From Bryobacterales bacterium (GTDB taxonomy: Bacteria; Acidobacteriota; Terriglobia; Bryobacterales; Bryobacteraceae), in contig JAIXKK010000140.1 of the NCBI GenBank assembly GCA_026954325.1, positions 13,623 to 46,091 on the forward strand: a stretch of DNA of 32,469 bases, read 5' to 3'. The stretch's first letter is position 1. Every line of letters starts with the position of its first letter. Positions 8,393-17,500 of the stretch are shown here, piece after piece. The translations under genes and the position numbers were made by a program. The notes under the pieces are model-generated. The model worked only from the letters and a program-made list of their open reading frames with translations. It had not been told where the DNA came from and made no database searches.

Positions 8393-9613
8393 TTACTGAG
8401 GAGTCACGTGTATCAGGGCGCCGGGATTGGCGTCTTCCACCATCCAGAGTGAGCCGTCAGGGGCTTGTTCCACATCGCGAATACGCTTGCCGATATCCCA
8501 TCGCTCACCGGTCTTCGCCCCGCCTTTACCGTCAAAGATGATGCGATTGAGCGACTTGCTGCCAAGGCCGCTAATGAAGCCGCTGCCGTCCCACTCGGGG
8601 AAGGTCTTCTTGCCCCGGTAGAACATCAGGTTGCCCGGCGCGATCACCGGAACCCAGTAGAGCACCGGCTTTACGAACTCTGTCCGCGAATCATGACTGG
8701 GTATCGGCACTTCGTTATAGTTCATGCCGTAGGATACGACCGGCCACCCGTAATTCTTGCCCTTCTCGATGAGATTCAGTTCATCGCCCCCGCGCGGGCC
8801 GTGTTCGACCTCCCACAATTCGCCGGTGGGAGACATCGCCAGGCCATAAGGGGCTCGAAAGCCGCTAGCCCAAGTCTCCGCTGGAGTGAGGTTGGGGCCA
8901 GGAAAGGTGTAGGTGCTTACCGCCGGTGCGTTCTTCGCGGCTTCGGTGTCGCGTGGCGGATCTATGAGGGGGATGGTTGAAGCCCCGGTCTTGCCGTAGT
9001 GAGGGTTGCCGGGGAAGGGCTTGCCATCCAGTGTCAGCCGCAGAATCTTGCCCACGGGCTGGTCGGGGTCCTGAGCGGGCGTCATGCGCTGGCGGTCGCC
9101 AACCGTCATGTACAGCGATTGCCCATCGGGGGCAAAAACTACCTGAGCGCCTGCCTGCCCGCCTTTGCCTCTGGGCATTTGGCGCCATATCACTTCGAAA
9201 TTTTCGAGTCTTGGGTTACGTCCGAGGTTCAACTTCGCGCGTGCCAGAGCTTGACCGCCGCCGTAATCCCCCGGCTCGATGTACGTGATGTAGATTCTCC
9301 CGTCGGCCGCGTAGCGGGGTGAGAGGAAAACACCCAGCATGCCGTTCTGGCCCTGCCAATAAACAGCGGGCGTGTTGGCCAGGGGTGCGATCTTTTCGCC
9401 CTTCGGAGATACCAGCCAAATGGGTCCGATCTTTTCGGTCACCAACATGCGGCCATCCGGCAGGAAGGCTATTCTCCAAGGCAGTTCAAAGGTGGCTGTC
9501 GTGGTCATCTTGAAAGGCACGGTGGCTTCCGGCTTCTGCTCGCCCACATTAACCTGGGCGGCCCAAGCCGTCGCCGCCAAGCTGAGAAGCAGCGTCGCCT
9601 TTGCGAATTTCAT
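8393..9613 (-). CDS. Periplasmic PQQ-dependent sugar dehydrogenase (glucose/sorbosone dehydrogenase family)
   Basis: This 406-residue protein has a Sec signal peptide (MKFAKATLLLSLAATAWA) and a six-bladed beta-propeller of the GSDH/YliI type. Family marks are LPWRIAFLPDGRMLVTE, GQNGMLGVFLSP, ASGFRAPYGLA and EHGPRGGDELN near residue 270, followed by GKNYGWPVVSYG. Members oxidise aldose sugars in the periplasm using PQQ and calcium. The start is ATG 9613 with an AAAGGAG ribosome site inside the aldehyde dehydrogenase remnant upstream; stop and start share ATGA. By eye, the plus strand here is less C-rich than around the flanking genes, so the gene may be a later arrival. No PQQ biosynthesis genes are in the window. 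Confidence 0.9.
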   Translation of the reverse strand: MKFAKATLLLSLAATAWAAQVNVGEQKPEATVPFKMTTTATFELPWRIAFLPDGRMLVTEKIGPIWLVSPKGEKIAPLANTPAVYWQGQNGMLGVFLSPRYAADGRIYITYIEPGDYGGGQALARAKLNLGRNPRLENFEVIWRQMPRGKGGQAGAQVVFAPDGQSLYMTVGDRQRMTPAQDPDQPVGKILRLTLDGKPFPGNPHYGKTGASTIPLIDPPRDTEAAKNAPAVSTYTFPGPNLTPAETWASGFRAPYGLAMSPTGELWEVEHGPRGGDELNLIEKGKNYGWPVVSYGMNYNEVPIPSHDSRTEFVKPVLYWVPVIAPGNLMFYRGKKTFPEWDGSGFISGLGSKSLNRIIFDGKGGAKTGERWDIGKRIRDVEQAPDGSLWMVEDANPGALIHVTPQ

Positions 9614-9876
9614 TTTTCTTTCTCCTTTATTTCAGTGTCGTATGCAAATCGCGCCGCTGCATCGGGATCGTCATCGTCGAATGACTGCACGCACACGACC
9701 GGACCGAAGATTTCTACACCAGGATGTTCGGCAAGCGGCGCTCCGGGGGGTTCGCCAAAACCCGTGACGATGTTGACGGCGCCATCGGACACGCCGGCTT
9801 CCTGTAGCAGTTCGCTCAGGTGAAGCGCGGATAACGGAGCCGGCATCCGGGCTTCCTCCACTCCCGGCTTCCGGCG
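9610..9876 (-). pseudogene. Aldehyde dehydrogenase remnant with a large internal deletion
   Basis: An 83-codon frame (GTG 9861) reads as two separated pieces of an NAD(P)-dependent aldehyde dehydrogenase. The first piece (PLSALHLSELLQEAG, then NIVTGFGEPPGA and LAEHPGV) matches the coenzyme-binding region after the conserved KP. It joins directly to EIFGPVVCVQSFDDDD and FAYDTE, which belong near the C-terminal part. About 200 residues between them, including the catalytic Cys and Glu, are absent, so it cannot be an active dehydrogenase. The homology extends upstream of the GTG, in frame, to the TAG of the preceding gene (RRKPG). The 3' end breaks off after DTE, at the ribosome site of the sugar dehydrogenase gene. 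The reading frame is still open, which suggests recent decay or retention as a leader. Confidence 0.8.
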
Positions 9877-10842
9877 CTAGTGAGGAATATCTCCGTGCGG
9901 CTTCCCCTGCGAGATCTCCTCGAACGTATCCTTCACCTGCAAAGGCAGGGACGGCCCCACCCAGTTTTTCACGCTATCAGGGAGTTTCAAACTCGTCGAG
10001 GCCGGCGTGTCACCCTTCATCGCCACCAGGTCGTTCAGTTTCTTTCCAGACTTCACCGCCTGGCTCACGCTGCTCCGCAACTGCCGCATGAACTCCGCTT
10101 CCCCGCTCAGCACTTCTTTCCCGCCTTTGGGGCCATGCCCCGGCAACACCTGCGCCACCTCCAATGCGGCAGCCTTCGCCACAACCGACGGCCAGTTTCC
10201 GATGTTGCCGTCCGCCGTGTAGTTGTACGGTCCGTTCGTCACCGCGTCTCCGGTGCAGATGATCTTCTCCTTAGGCACGTACACAAATCCGTCCCCACGG
10301 GTATGCGCCCATCCGAAGTGGTGGAACTCTACCCGCCTGTTGCCGTCCTCCAACACGAACAGCGGCTTGTCGAACGTCTGCCGCGGCGGTTCCGCCGTCG
10401 CCAGTTTCAACTTGCGCACGTCCTCCCGTTCCTTCGACGCCTCCTGCCACCGCTTCGGCTCATAGCGCTTCATCTCTTCCGCCACACCCGCGTACGCCAG
10501 CGTCGTCGCCCCCAGTTTCGTCCATACGGGGTTCCCGTAGGCGTGGTCTCCGTGATGATGGGAATCGAAGACGTATTTCACCGGCTTCCTGGAGACCCTC
10601 TTGATATCCCGCAGCAGCAACTCCGCCCCGCTCGGGAAATTGGCATCCACTACAATGAGGTAATCCTTCATCTCGATCACTACATTGTTGCAGTGGCCCT
10701 TGCCCTGCAAATCGCCTTCACGGAACCAGACGCCGGGAGCCACCTGTTCCATCGTGTCCGGCTTGGCGTCGGTCCGAGTCACCGCCAGGCCCAGCGCCAT
10801 CAGCCCGGCAAACACGCTCGCCCACACTCCCCGTTGAGTCAT
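9877..10842 (-). CDS. Exported metallo-beta-lactamase-fold hydrolase
   Basis: This 321-residue protein has a signal peptide (residues 1 to about 26, ending TRTDA) and a metallo-beta-lactamase domain. The zinc motif HxHxDH is present as H95, H97, D99 and H100 in [10 protein letters not shown]. Further ligand motifs are [15 protein letters not shown] and LPGHGP. It resembles the SoxH/quinoprotein-relay type of periplasmic MBL hydrolases more than true beta-lactamases, so an antibiotic-resistance role should not be assumed. The TAG stop is in frame with the downstream aldehyde dehydrogenase remnant. The substrate is unknown; the nearby PQQ dehydrogenase is suggestive context only. Confidence 0.88.
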   Translation of the reverse strand: MTQRGVWASVFAGLMALGLAVTRTDAKPDTMEQVAPGVWFREGDLQGKGHCNNVVIEMKDYLIVVDANFPSGAELLLRDIKRVSRKPVKYVFDSHHHGDHAYGNPVWTKLGATTLAYAGVAEEMKRYEPKRWQEASKEREDVRKLKLATAEPPRQTFDKPLFVLEDGNRRVEFHHFGWAHTRGDGFVYVPKEKIICTGDAVTNGPYNYTADGNIGNWPSVVAKAAALEVAQVLPGHGPKGGKEVLSGEAEFMRQLRSSVSQAVKSGKKLNDLVAMKGDTPASTSLKLPDSVKNWVGPSLPLQVKDTFEEISQGKPHGDIPH

Positions 10843-10916
10843 TTCTTTGCCTCGTTTCGCAAACGAATATTACATGGAAGGACGGAACGGATGCAACTGG
10901 TAAAATGGGATTTTTC

Positions 10917-10924
10917 GGGGGAGG
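10917..10924 (+). promoter_or_regulatory. Ribosome binding site of ispG
   Basis: GGGGGAGG lies four bases before ATG 10929 and sets that ATG as the ispG start rather than the in-frame ATG at 10905, which would place this site inside the coding region. Confidence 0.7.
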
Positions 10925-10928
10925 CAAG

Positions 10929-12173
10929 ATGGCAGTGATTCAACGGCGGCGTGCGGTCGCCGTCAACGTGGGTGGTGTCCTCGTCGGAGGCGTCCACCCG
11001 ATCGTTGTGCAATCCATGACGAATACCGACACGGCGGACGTCCCGTCCACCGTCAACCAGGTCATGGCGCTCGCCCGGGCGGGCTCCGAACTCGTCCGTG
11101 TCACTGTTAATACCGAGGATGCCGCCATGGCCGTGCCCAGGATCGCCGATACCCTCGACAAGTTCGGGGTCCGCGTCCCCATCGTCGGCGACTTCCACTA
11201 CAACGGGCATATCCTGCTCAAGAAATACCCCGATTGCGCGCGAGCCCTCTCCAAATACCGCATCAATCCCGGCAACGTGAACATCGGTAAGAAGCACGAC
11301 GACAACTTTCGCACCATGATTGAAGTGGCCATGGAATACGGCCGTCCGGTTCGCATCGGCGTAAACTGGGGTTCTCTGGACCAGGCGCTCCTCACCCGCA
11401 TGATGGACGAGAATGCCGCGCTCCCCCAACCCCGCGATGCTCGTGACGTCATGCACGACGCCATCGTCTCGAGCGCCCTCCTTTCAGCCCGTGCCGCCGA
11501 AAGCTACGGCCTCCCCGCTGACAAAATCATCCTCAGCGCCAAAGTCAGCGGCGTTCAGGATCTCATTGACGTCTATCGCAAGCTTGCCGGCTCCTGCTCC
11601 TACGCTCTCCATCTCGGTCTTACGGAAGCCGGAATGGGAGCCAAAGGCATTGTCGCCACCACCGCCGCCCTCTCCATCCTCCTCCAGGAGGGCATAGGCG
11701 ATACCATCCGCGCCTCCCTCACCCCAGCCCCCAACGGCGACCGCACCGAAGAAGTCCTCGTCAGCCAGCAGGTTCTCCAGTCACTCGGCCTTCGCAGCTT
11801 CACCCCGCAGGTCACCGCCTGCCCCGGCTGCGGGCGTACCACCAGCACCTTCTTCCAGGAACTCGCCGCCCGCATCCAAACGTACCTCCGCGAACGGATG
11901 CCCGTCTGGCAAAGCCGCTACCCGGGCGTCGAGGAGATGAGAGTCGCTGTCATGGGTTGCGTTGTCAACGGCCCGGGCGAGTCCAAGCATTCCGATATCG
12001 GCATCTCTTTGCCAGGGACTTTTGAAGAGCCGGTTGCCCCTGTTTATGTCGACGGCCGCCTCTTCCGGACGCTCCGCGGGGATCACATCGTCGCCGAGTT
12101 CCAACAGATTCTCGACAATTACGTGGAGCGCAGGTATGGCGTGGCCGAAACTGCGGAAGTCGCAGGCGACTGA
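10929..12173 (+). CDS. ispG: 4-hydroxy-3-methylbut-2-enyl diphosphate synthase (flavodoxin/ferredoxin)
   Basis: IspG (GcpE) converts 2-C-methyl-D-erythritol 2,4-cyclodiphosphate to HMBPP, the penultimate step of the MEP isoprenoid pathway, with a [4Fe-4S] cluster. The TIM-barrel half shows [12 protein letters not shown] and [11 protein letters not shown]. The cluster domain carries Cys298 and Cys301 (ACPGCGR) and Cys344 ([10 protein letters not shown]), with Glu351 as the expected fourth ligand. With ATG 10929 the protein has 414 residues. It is divergent from the MBL hydrolase gene. The next gene overlaps its 3' end by 38 bases. Confidence 0.96.
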   Translation: MAVIQRRRAVAVNVGGVLVGGVHPIVVQSMTNTDTADVPSTVNQVMALARAGSELVRVTVNTEDAAMAVPRIADTLDKFGVRVPIVGDFHYNGHILLKKYPDCARALSKYRINPGNVNIGKKHDDNFRTMIEVAMEYGRPVRIGVNWGSLDQALLTRMMDENAALPQPRDARDVMHDAIVSSALLSARAAESYGLPADKIILSAKVSGVQDLIDVYRKLAGSCSYALHLGLTEAGMGAKGIVATTAALSILLQEGIGDTIRASLTPAPNGDRTEEVLVSQQVLQSLGLRSFTPQVTACPGCGRTTSTFFQELAARIQTYLRERMPVWQSRYPGVEEMRVAVMGCVVNGPGESKHSDIGISLPGTFEEPVAPVYVDGRLFRTLRGDHIVAEFQQILDNYVERRYGVAETAEVAGD

Positions 12174-12726
12174 CAGAGAAGAGACCAAACCCAAAAAGGC
12201 TCTCCCGTCCGCGATACATCAGCGGCTGAACCGGCTCGCACGCAAACTCGACGAATTGCCGGCCAAGGATGAACTGCGCATGCGCCAGGCTCGTGAACTC
12301 GAGGAGAAACAACGCTCCGCCGGAGCCGAACTCCACCAGTTATGCCGCTGCCTTGTCGATGCCCTCAACTCTATCCTCGATAATCTCAAAATCGAAATCA
12401 CGCCTGTCTCCTACAACGCCGGGATGCTCGACTCGCCCGCTGGTCTCCTCATTCAGATCAACGCCAGCGGCCGTATCGTCCAACTCGCCATCCATGCCCG
12501 CGAGCCCGAAGTCTCCTCCGAGCACTTCCGCACGCCATACATTCTCCGGGGGGCCATCCGCTGGTTCAATCAGGAATTCCTCGAGCGGCAGGAAATTCAA
12601 GAGAATCAGATCTTCTATTGCATCGATGCGTACGGAGGCTCCTGGCGTTATTATGATCTTCGCACGCGTAAGACCGCCGCTGTTGACGAGGATTTCATCG
12701 CCGGCACACTCGAGCAGTTGTTATAG
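12136..12726 (+). CDS. Hypothetical cytoplasmic protein overlapping ispG
   Basis: I do not recognise this family. The 196-residue protein begins with a basic, charged, probably coiled-coil segment (about 25-65, containing [18 protein letters not shown]) and continues as a compact alpha/beta domain with LGGAIRWF-like and [16 protein letters not shown] segments. There is no signal peptide or membrane span. ATG 12136 has GGAG eight bases upstream, inside the end of ispG; the open frame extends further upstream without a stop but is not credible there. The 38-base overlap suggests translational coupling to ispG. It is convergent with the DUF885 gene, ten bases away. Confidence 0.72.
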   Translation: MAWPKLRKSQATDREETKPKKALPSAIHQRLNRLARKLDELPAKDELRMRQARELEEKQRSAGAELHQLCRCLVDALNSILDNLKIEITPVSYNAGMLDSPAGLLIQINASGRIVQLAIHAREPEVSSEHFRTPYILRGAIRWFNQEFLERQEIQENQIFYCIDAYGGSWRYYDLRTRKTAAVDEDFIAGTLEQLL

Positions 12727-12736
12727 CGCCGGTCTC

Positions 12737-14488
12737 TTACTTGCCATCCATCAGTTTTCCCAGCACCCGCATCGGCGCCGCGCCTTCCCTCAGCGCCAGG
12801 TCGTGGAACTCATATAGCCCGAAGCCGGCGCCTTTCCGTTGGCGCCATGCGTTGCGGAGCTTCACCCACTCCCTGTAGCCGAGATAGTATGTCGGCAATT
12901 GCGCCGAGGAGAGCTTCGCGCGCCGCAGTTTTGCCGCCGCCTCTTCTTTTTCCTGAAACGTGTCCTCCGTCATCAACTTCATCGCCTCTTCGCCGGACAT
13001 GTTCATCGTCTGCATCCGCACGTCCAGAATCGCGTTCGCCGCCACGCGCAGTTGTTGTTTCAGAAATGTGAGCCGGAGTTCGGGGCTGTTATTGAGATAC
13101 CCTTCATCCAGCATCATCTCCGTCGCATAAACCGCCCAGCCTTCCACATACGGCCCGTTCCCGAACACGCTTCGTAACACGCGGCGCGCGAGCGGTTGCA
13201 CTCCGTTGGCATACTCCAGTTGAACATAATGCCCCGGCATCGCCTCGTGAATGGTCAGCAGTTTCAGTCCATAGGTGTTGTACTCCCGGAGTTTCGATTC
13301 GATGCGTTCCTTGGGCCAATTCTCCGGAATCGGAGTCAGCCAGTAGAATGCCCCCAACTCCGGCTGCAATGCCGGCGCCGCGTTGAAGCCTCCCACCGCG
13401 TAGATGCCTCTCATGAATGCCGGAGTCTCGATCAATCGCAGGTTATCCTTCACCGGCAGCGCGAGCAGATTCTTCTCGCGCACGAACCGTCGCGTCTCGT
13501 CAAGGTCACGCCGCGCGTCACCGATGTAGGTGGCCGCCGTGGCATGATTCTCCGCAATCTTTTCGAGCGTTTTGCCTACCACCTGGTTCAGGCCGCCTTC
13601 CGCCGCTCCCGGGTAATACCTGGCGTACAGCGGTTTGGACAGCTCCAGCATTTGGCTTCGCGTTGTCTCGAGGAAGCTTTCGGCGTCATGCAACAGTTCC
13701 TCCGGGGTCGCATTGGTTCCCAGCGCATAGCGGAACTTCGAAGCGTATACACCCTTACCCAGCCTCCAATCGCTTGTATGCTTGGACAGGCCGGTCTCCA
13801 ACCACTCGTTGAACCCCTTCAATGCCCCCAGCGCCGGCCCGGCGGCTTTCTCATACGGTTCCTTCAATTCGCCTACAGCTTCTCCCCGCAGCGTCTTGTC
13901 GATCAATTCGATATTGCCTTCGTTTTCCTCGCGCGCCACCCGGTTCCATATCTCCGGCGCATCCGTCAATTGTGACTTCGCCTGCTCCATGAACCGTGGA
14001 ACCTTCTCAAGCCGCGCGATAATCTGCCTCATCCGCTGTGCTTTGAGCGCATAGTCCAGCACGTAGGGGCTGAACAACGCGTTACCCACCATCTCCACGT
14101 AAATCGCCGGATTGTGCTTGTAACTCTGAATGGTGTCCAGATCGAGCAGATTCAGGGACACCAGGTCCTGCATGATGTCGAAATCCGCGCGCTCCTCCGC
14201 GGTTAACGGTTTCTTCTCCCACCCGGCCAGCTCATCGCGCATGGAAGCGAAATATTGCCGCTGCTTCTGTAGTCCCGCGGCGCTCATGTCGTCCAACTGC
14301 TCGTCCAAGTGAACCCCCTGGTGCTCGTGATATCCCACCGATGTCGCCATGATCGGAGACGTCGCCAGGGTGGAATAGACGAACTGCGAAGCGAATTTTC
14401 CGAACTCATCCTCCGCGCTCTTGCGGCGGCAGGAGAATGAAATACTCAACAATCCCAAGAACAAAAAGATAGAAATCAGTCTTTGCAT
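12737..14488 (-). CDS. DUF885-family zinc peptidase, exported
   Basis: This 583-residue protein belongs to the DUF885 family of putative metallopeptidases. The conserved HExxPGH motif is at 414-420 (HEAMPGH), followed by GWAVYATEMM, which supplies the downstream acidic residue. The N-terminus (MQRLISIFLFLGLLSISFSC) is a signal peptide ending at Cys20; the residues before it are a poor lipobox, so lipoprotein status is uncertain. It lies 27 bases downstream of the M13 peptidase gene on the same strand, and both are exported peptidases, so they may act together on peptides in the periplasm or outside. Substrate unknown. Confidence 0.9.
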   Translation of the reverse strand: MQRLISIFLFLGLLSISFSCRRKSAEDEFGKFASQFVYSTLATSPIMATSVGYHEHQGVHLDEQLDDMSAAGLQKQRQYFASMRDELAGWEKKPLTAEERADFDIMQDLVSLNLLDLDTIQSYKHNPAIYVEMVGNALFSPYVLDYALKAQRMRQIIARLEKVPRFMEQAKSQLTDAPEIWNRVAREENEGNIELIDKTLRGEAVGELKEPYEKAAGPALGALKGFNEWLETGLSKHTSDWRLGKGVYASKFRYALGTNATPEELLHDAESFLETTRSQMLELSKPLYARYYPGAAEGGLNQVVGKTLEKIAENHATAATYIGDARRDLDETRRFVREKNLLALPVKDNLRLIETPAFMRGIYAVGGFNAAPALQPELGAFYWLTPIPENWPKERIESKLREYNTYGLKLLTIHEAMPGHYVQLEYANGVQPLARRVLRSVFGNGPYVEGWAVYATEMMLDEGYLNNSPELRLTFLKQQLRVAANAILDVRMQTMNMSGEEAMKLMTEDTFQEKEEAAAKLRRAKLSSAQLPTYYLGYREWVKLRNAWRQRKGAGFGLYEFHDLALREGAAPMRVLGKLMDGK

Positions 14489-14515
14489 ATCAATACTCGT
14501 GAGCGGCCCCTATCG

Positions 14516-16513
14516 TCACCAGATCCGGCAAGAATCCGCCGGAGCCATCGGCGCGCCCACCTTGCAGGAGAATGCCTCCTGGAAAGCAGGCATGTTGCGC
14601 ACTACCCCGTTGACGCGAAACTCTCCCGGCGAATGTGGATCCGTCATCGCTCTCAGACGCGAGGACTCCTCGGTCGAATTCTCGCACCAGATCTGCGCAA
14701 ATCCCAGAAAAAACCGCTGTTGTGGAGTGAACCCATCCGCCTTGGAGAGCATCTGCTTCTCGAGCGCCCGGAGCAAGGCCATATACGCAAGGTGGATTCC
14801 GCCATTGTCCGCCGCGTTTTCGCCGAGCGTCAGTTTGCCGTTCAGATGCACGCCGGGCACGGGGCTGAACCCCTCATACTCCTTTACGAAACATTCCGCC
14901 CGCTCATCGAAGGCCTTGGCATCAGCCGCGGTCCACCAGTTCCGCAGATTCCCCTTCCCGTCAAACCGCCGCCCCTGGTCGTCGAACCCATGCGTCAGTT
15001 CATGTCCGATCACCACTCCGATCGCCCCGAGATTCACCGCATCGTCCGCTTTCGGGTTGTAGAACGGTGGTTGCAGGATCCCCGCCGGAAAGTTGATGTT
15101 GTTCATCGGCGGCGAATAGTATGCGTTCACCGTCGGCGGCGTCATGCTCCACTCGGATTTGTCCGTCGGCTTTCCGATCTTCGCGAGATTCCGGCGGATC
15201 TCGAATTCAGCCGCCCTTACCGAATTCCCGAAGTAGTCACCCCGCTCGATCTTCACGCTCGTGTAGTTCTTCCACTTGTCCGGATACCCGATCTTGTTCG
15301 TTACCTGGTGCAGTTTCGTCAGCGCCTGGTCCTTCGTCGCCGGAGTCATCCAGTTAGCCTCTTCGATGTCCTTCGCCATGGAGTTTTCGATCTCCCCAAC
15401 CAGCGCGAGCGCCCGCTGCTTGCTCGCCCCGCTGAAGGCGGCCTCGACGAACTTCCGCCCCAGTGCGTCTCCCAACGCATCGTCGGTGGCATTCACGCAC
15501 TGCTTCCAGCGCGCCGGTTGCTCTTTCTGTCCGCGCAGCGTCTTGCCGTAAAACTCGAACGCCGCATCCCGGTACGCCTTGGGCAACAATTCCGCATAGC
15601 TTGCCAGCATATGCCACACCACGTAGGTTTTCAAATCATCGAGGCTGCTCGCGGCGATCACCGCGTTCATCGCTCTTACGAAATCGGGCTCGCTCACATT
15701 CAACGACGTGAATTTCGGCGCCCGAGCGAAATATTGGCCGAAATCGAACTCCGGGCTCAGCGCCTCCAGTTGCGCCACCGTCATCTTGTGGTACGTACTA
15801 TCAGGATTCCGCCTCGCCACGCGGTCAAGCGACGCCTTCGCCAGCGCCGTCTCAATTCGCATCACCGCCGCTGGATCATAGCGTGCCCCGCCGAGCATCC
15901 CCAGCATCTTCCCCACCGTCTCTTCATACTGCTTCCGCAACTCCGCAAAACGCGGTTCCCCCTTCAAGTAATAGTCGCGGTCCGGCAACCCTAATCCGCC
16001 CTGGCCCACGTTGGCGATCTGGATGGCTGAGTCCTTTTGGTCAGGGCGCGCGGAAAATGTGAAGAAGGCGCCCACGCCCTCCTCATGCAACCGCGCGATC
16101 TCCGCCGTCAGATCCTGTTTCGACCGCAGGCCGGCAATTGCATCCAAGGTCTGCCGGATTGGCCGCAAACCCGCTGCCTCGATCCCCTTTTCATCCATGC
16201 ATGAAGCGTAGTAATCTCCGATCTTTTGCTCCACCGCCCCGCGGTTCGAGGGGCGCGACGCCTTTTCGAGGATTGCCCGCTCCATCTCCAGGTTCCGTTC
16301 CTTCAACTCCTGGAAACGCCCCCAGCGCGATTGATCCGCCGGGATCGGATTGGCCTTCTTCCACCCTCCACAGGCATACATGTAGAAGTTCTCGCACGGG
16401 GCAAAGCTCGTATCCATCGCCTTCAGATCGATACCGGATGTCGAGGGTGCGTCGGCGGCGAGCGCCGTCAATGCCATCCCTAAAATCGAAGCGCCAAGAA
16501 GGGAATTGCGCAT
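14516..16513 (-). CDS. M13-family metallopeptidase (neprilysin/PepO-like), exported
   Basis: This 665-residue zinc endopeptidase has a signal peptide (about 1-20), the M13 N-terminal domain starting at FAPCENFYMYACGGW, and a C-terminal catalytic domain. Zinc ligands H504 and H508 and general base E505 are in GHELTHGFDDQG, with the third-ligand motif GENAADNGG downstream and the substrate-binding NAYYSPP upstream. It ends with the family-typical C-x-x-W (CRIW). The length is standard for the family. Its gene starts four bases after the RmlD-like gene on the same strand and precedes the DUF885 peptidase gene. Confidence 0.95.
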   Translation of the reverse strand: MRNSLLGASILGMALTALAADAPSTSGIDLKAMDTSFAPCENFYMYACGGWKKANPIPADQSRWGRFQELKERNLEMERAILEKASRPSNRGAVEQKIGDYYASCMDEKGIEAAGLRPIRQTLDAIAGLRSKQDLTAEIARLHEEGVGAFFTFSARPDQKDSAIQIANVGQGGLGLPDRDYYLKGEPRFAELRKQYEETVGKMLGMLGGARYDPAAVMRIETALAKASLDRVARRNPDSTYHKMTVAQLEALSPEFDFGQYFARAPKFTSLNVSEPDFVRAMNAVIAASSLDDLKTYVVWHMLASYAELLPKAYRDAAFEFYGKTLRGQKEQPARWKQCVNATDDALGDALGRKFVEAAFSGASKQRALALVGEIENSMAKDIEEANWMTPATKDQALTKLHQVTNKIGYPDKWKNYTSVKIERGDYFGNSVRAAEFEIRRNLAKIGKPTDKSEWSMTPPTVNAYYSPPMNNINFPAGILQPPFYNPKADDAVNLGAIGVVIGHELTHGFDDQGRRFDGKGNLRNWWTAADAKAFDERAECFVKEYEGFSPVPGVHLNGKLTLGENAADNGGIHLAYMALLRALEKQMLSKADGFTPQQRFFLGFAQIWCENSTEESSRLRAMTDPHSPGEFRVNGVVRNMPAFQEAFSCKVGAPMAPADSCRIW

Positions 16514-16517
16514 ACCC

Positions 16518-17396
16518 TCATTTTAGGGCGTACCGTTCCCGCAACTGCAGATAGCTCCTGATCGCGGTTTCCAACGGCGGAAACGGCTCAATCCCCAGTC
16601 TCTCCATCTTCGCGTTGCTCAACGCCGAATACTTCGGCCGCCGCGCCGCCGTCCGGTATTCCCGCTCGTTCGTGGGTCTCAATTCCGGCTCCATCCCCGC
16701 AAGACGGAAGATCGTCCGCGCGTACTCGAACCACGACACAGGTGTGCCGCCTCCGGCATGAAATACCCCCCGCGCTTTCTTCTCCACCAGGTCCGCTGTC
16801 CGCGCCGCGAGCACGGGAGCGTACGCCGGTGAAGCTACGTGATCCTCCACTACCCGAATCGTCTGCCCTGATTTCGCCAGCCGCAGCATTAATTCGATGA
16901 AATTCCCCCGCGCCGTGGTTAACCCCCCCGGTCCGAACACGCCCGATGTCCGCACGATCAACGGATTATCGAGGTACGCCTGCGCGTACAACTCCCCGCC
17001 CAACTTCGAAACCGCGTAGGCTCCCAGAGGGTGCGTGGCGTCGGTCTCCACATAAGGGGAGCCCTTCGTTCCGTCAAACACATAATCTGTCGAGAAATGA
17101 ACCAGCAACGCGTCGACCTGCCGGCATGACACAGCCAGGTTTCTGACGGCCAGGGCATTCACCTGATAGGCCGCCGCCGGTTCCTTCTCGGCTACATCCA
17201 CCTGATTGTACGCAGCCGCGTTGACCACTATCCCTGGATCGAGCATCGCTACCGTGCGCTCCACCGCGGCCGCGTCCGTGATGTCCAGTTCATTCCGCTG
17301 GAACCCCGTCACCGGATAGCCCCGGTTGCTGAACTCCCGGAACAGTTCCACCCCCAACTGCCCCCCGCTCCCCAGGATGAGTACCTTGCTCGACAT
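16518..17396 (-). CDS. rfbD: dTDP-4-dehydrorhamnose reductase (RmlD-like)
   Basis: This 292-residue short-chain dehydrogenase/reductase of the RmlD type reduces dTDP-4-keto-L-rhamnose to dTDP-L-rhamnose for surface polysaccharide. Visible are the Rossmann motif GSGGQLG (9-15), NAAAYNQVDVAE, STDYVFDG and the catalytic YAVSK. Other rml genes are not in the window, so this copy is separated from its pathway. It is the first gene of a minus-strand run with the M13 and DUF885 peptidases; their joint transcription is probable from spacing, but no functional link is evident. Confidence 0.92.
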   Translation of the reverse strand: MSSKVLILGSGGQLGVELFREFSNRGYPVTGFQRNELDITDAAAVERTVAMLDPGIVVNAAAYNQVDVAEKEPAAAYQVNALAVRNLAVSCRQVDALLVHFSTDYVFDGTKGSPYVETDATHPLGAYAVSKLGGELYAQAYLDNPLIVRTSGVFGPGGLTTARGNFIELMLRLAKSGQTIRVVEDHVASPAYAPVLAARTADLVEKKARGVFHAGGGTPVSWFEYARTIFRLAGMEPELRPTNEREYRTAARRPKYSALSNAKMERLGIEPFPPLETAIRSYLQLRERYALK

Positions 17397-17437
17397 AAGT
17401 ATTCCCTAGCATACCGCGACTCCACCAAAAGTCCCGC

Positions 17438-17456
17438 CTTGTAACAAGGCTGTAAC
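17438..17456. repeat. TGTAAC direct repeat with 11-bp period, candidate regulator site
   Basis: TGTAAC occurs at 17440-17445 and 17451-17456, exactly one helical turn apart, as seven-base units TTGTAAC and CTGTAAC separated by four bases. The first copy is also part of a small palindrome (CTTGT, A, ACAAG; 17438-17448). The 7-4-7 layout resembles response-regulator sites such as Pho boxes. It lies between the RmlD-like gene (divergent) and the small ORF; a -10-like TATACT follows at 17476-17481. The regulator is unknown. Confidence 0.4.
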
Positions 17457-17500
17457 CATTTCCAGACTTTTGCCGTATACTACAGCAAGAGGCTATGGCT

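Noticed and set aside
9877..10842. MBL-fold protein as an antibiotic beta-lactamase
   Set aside because: Only the zinc-binding fold is shown. The sequence looks closer to SoxH-type periplasmic hydrolases, and nothing nearby indicates resistance.
10868..10873. TATTAC as a -10 box for ispG, with TTGCCT at 10847-10852
   Set aside because: The spacer is only 15 bases and the matches are partial, so I could not support it as a promoter.
14483..15994. 503-codon open frame on the plus strand
   Set aside because: It is antisense to the M13 peptidase gene, with an Arg/His-rich shadow translation and no family signals.
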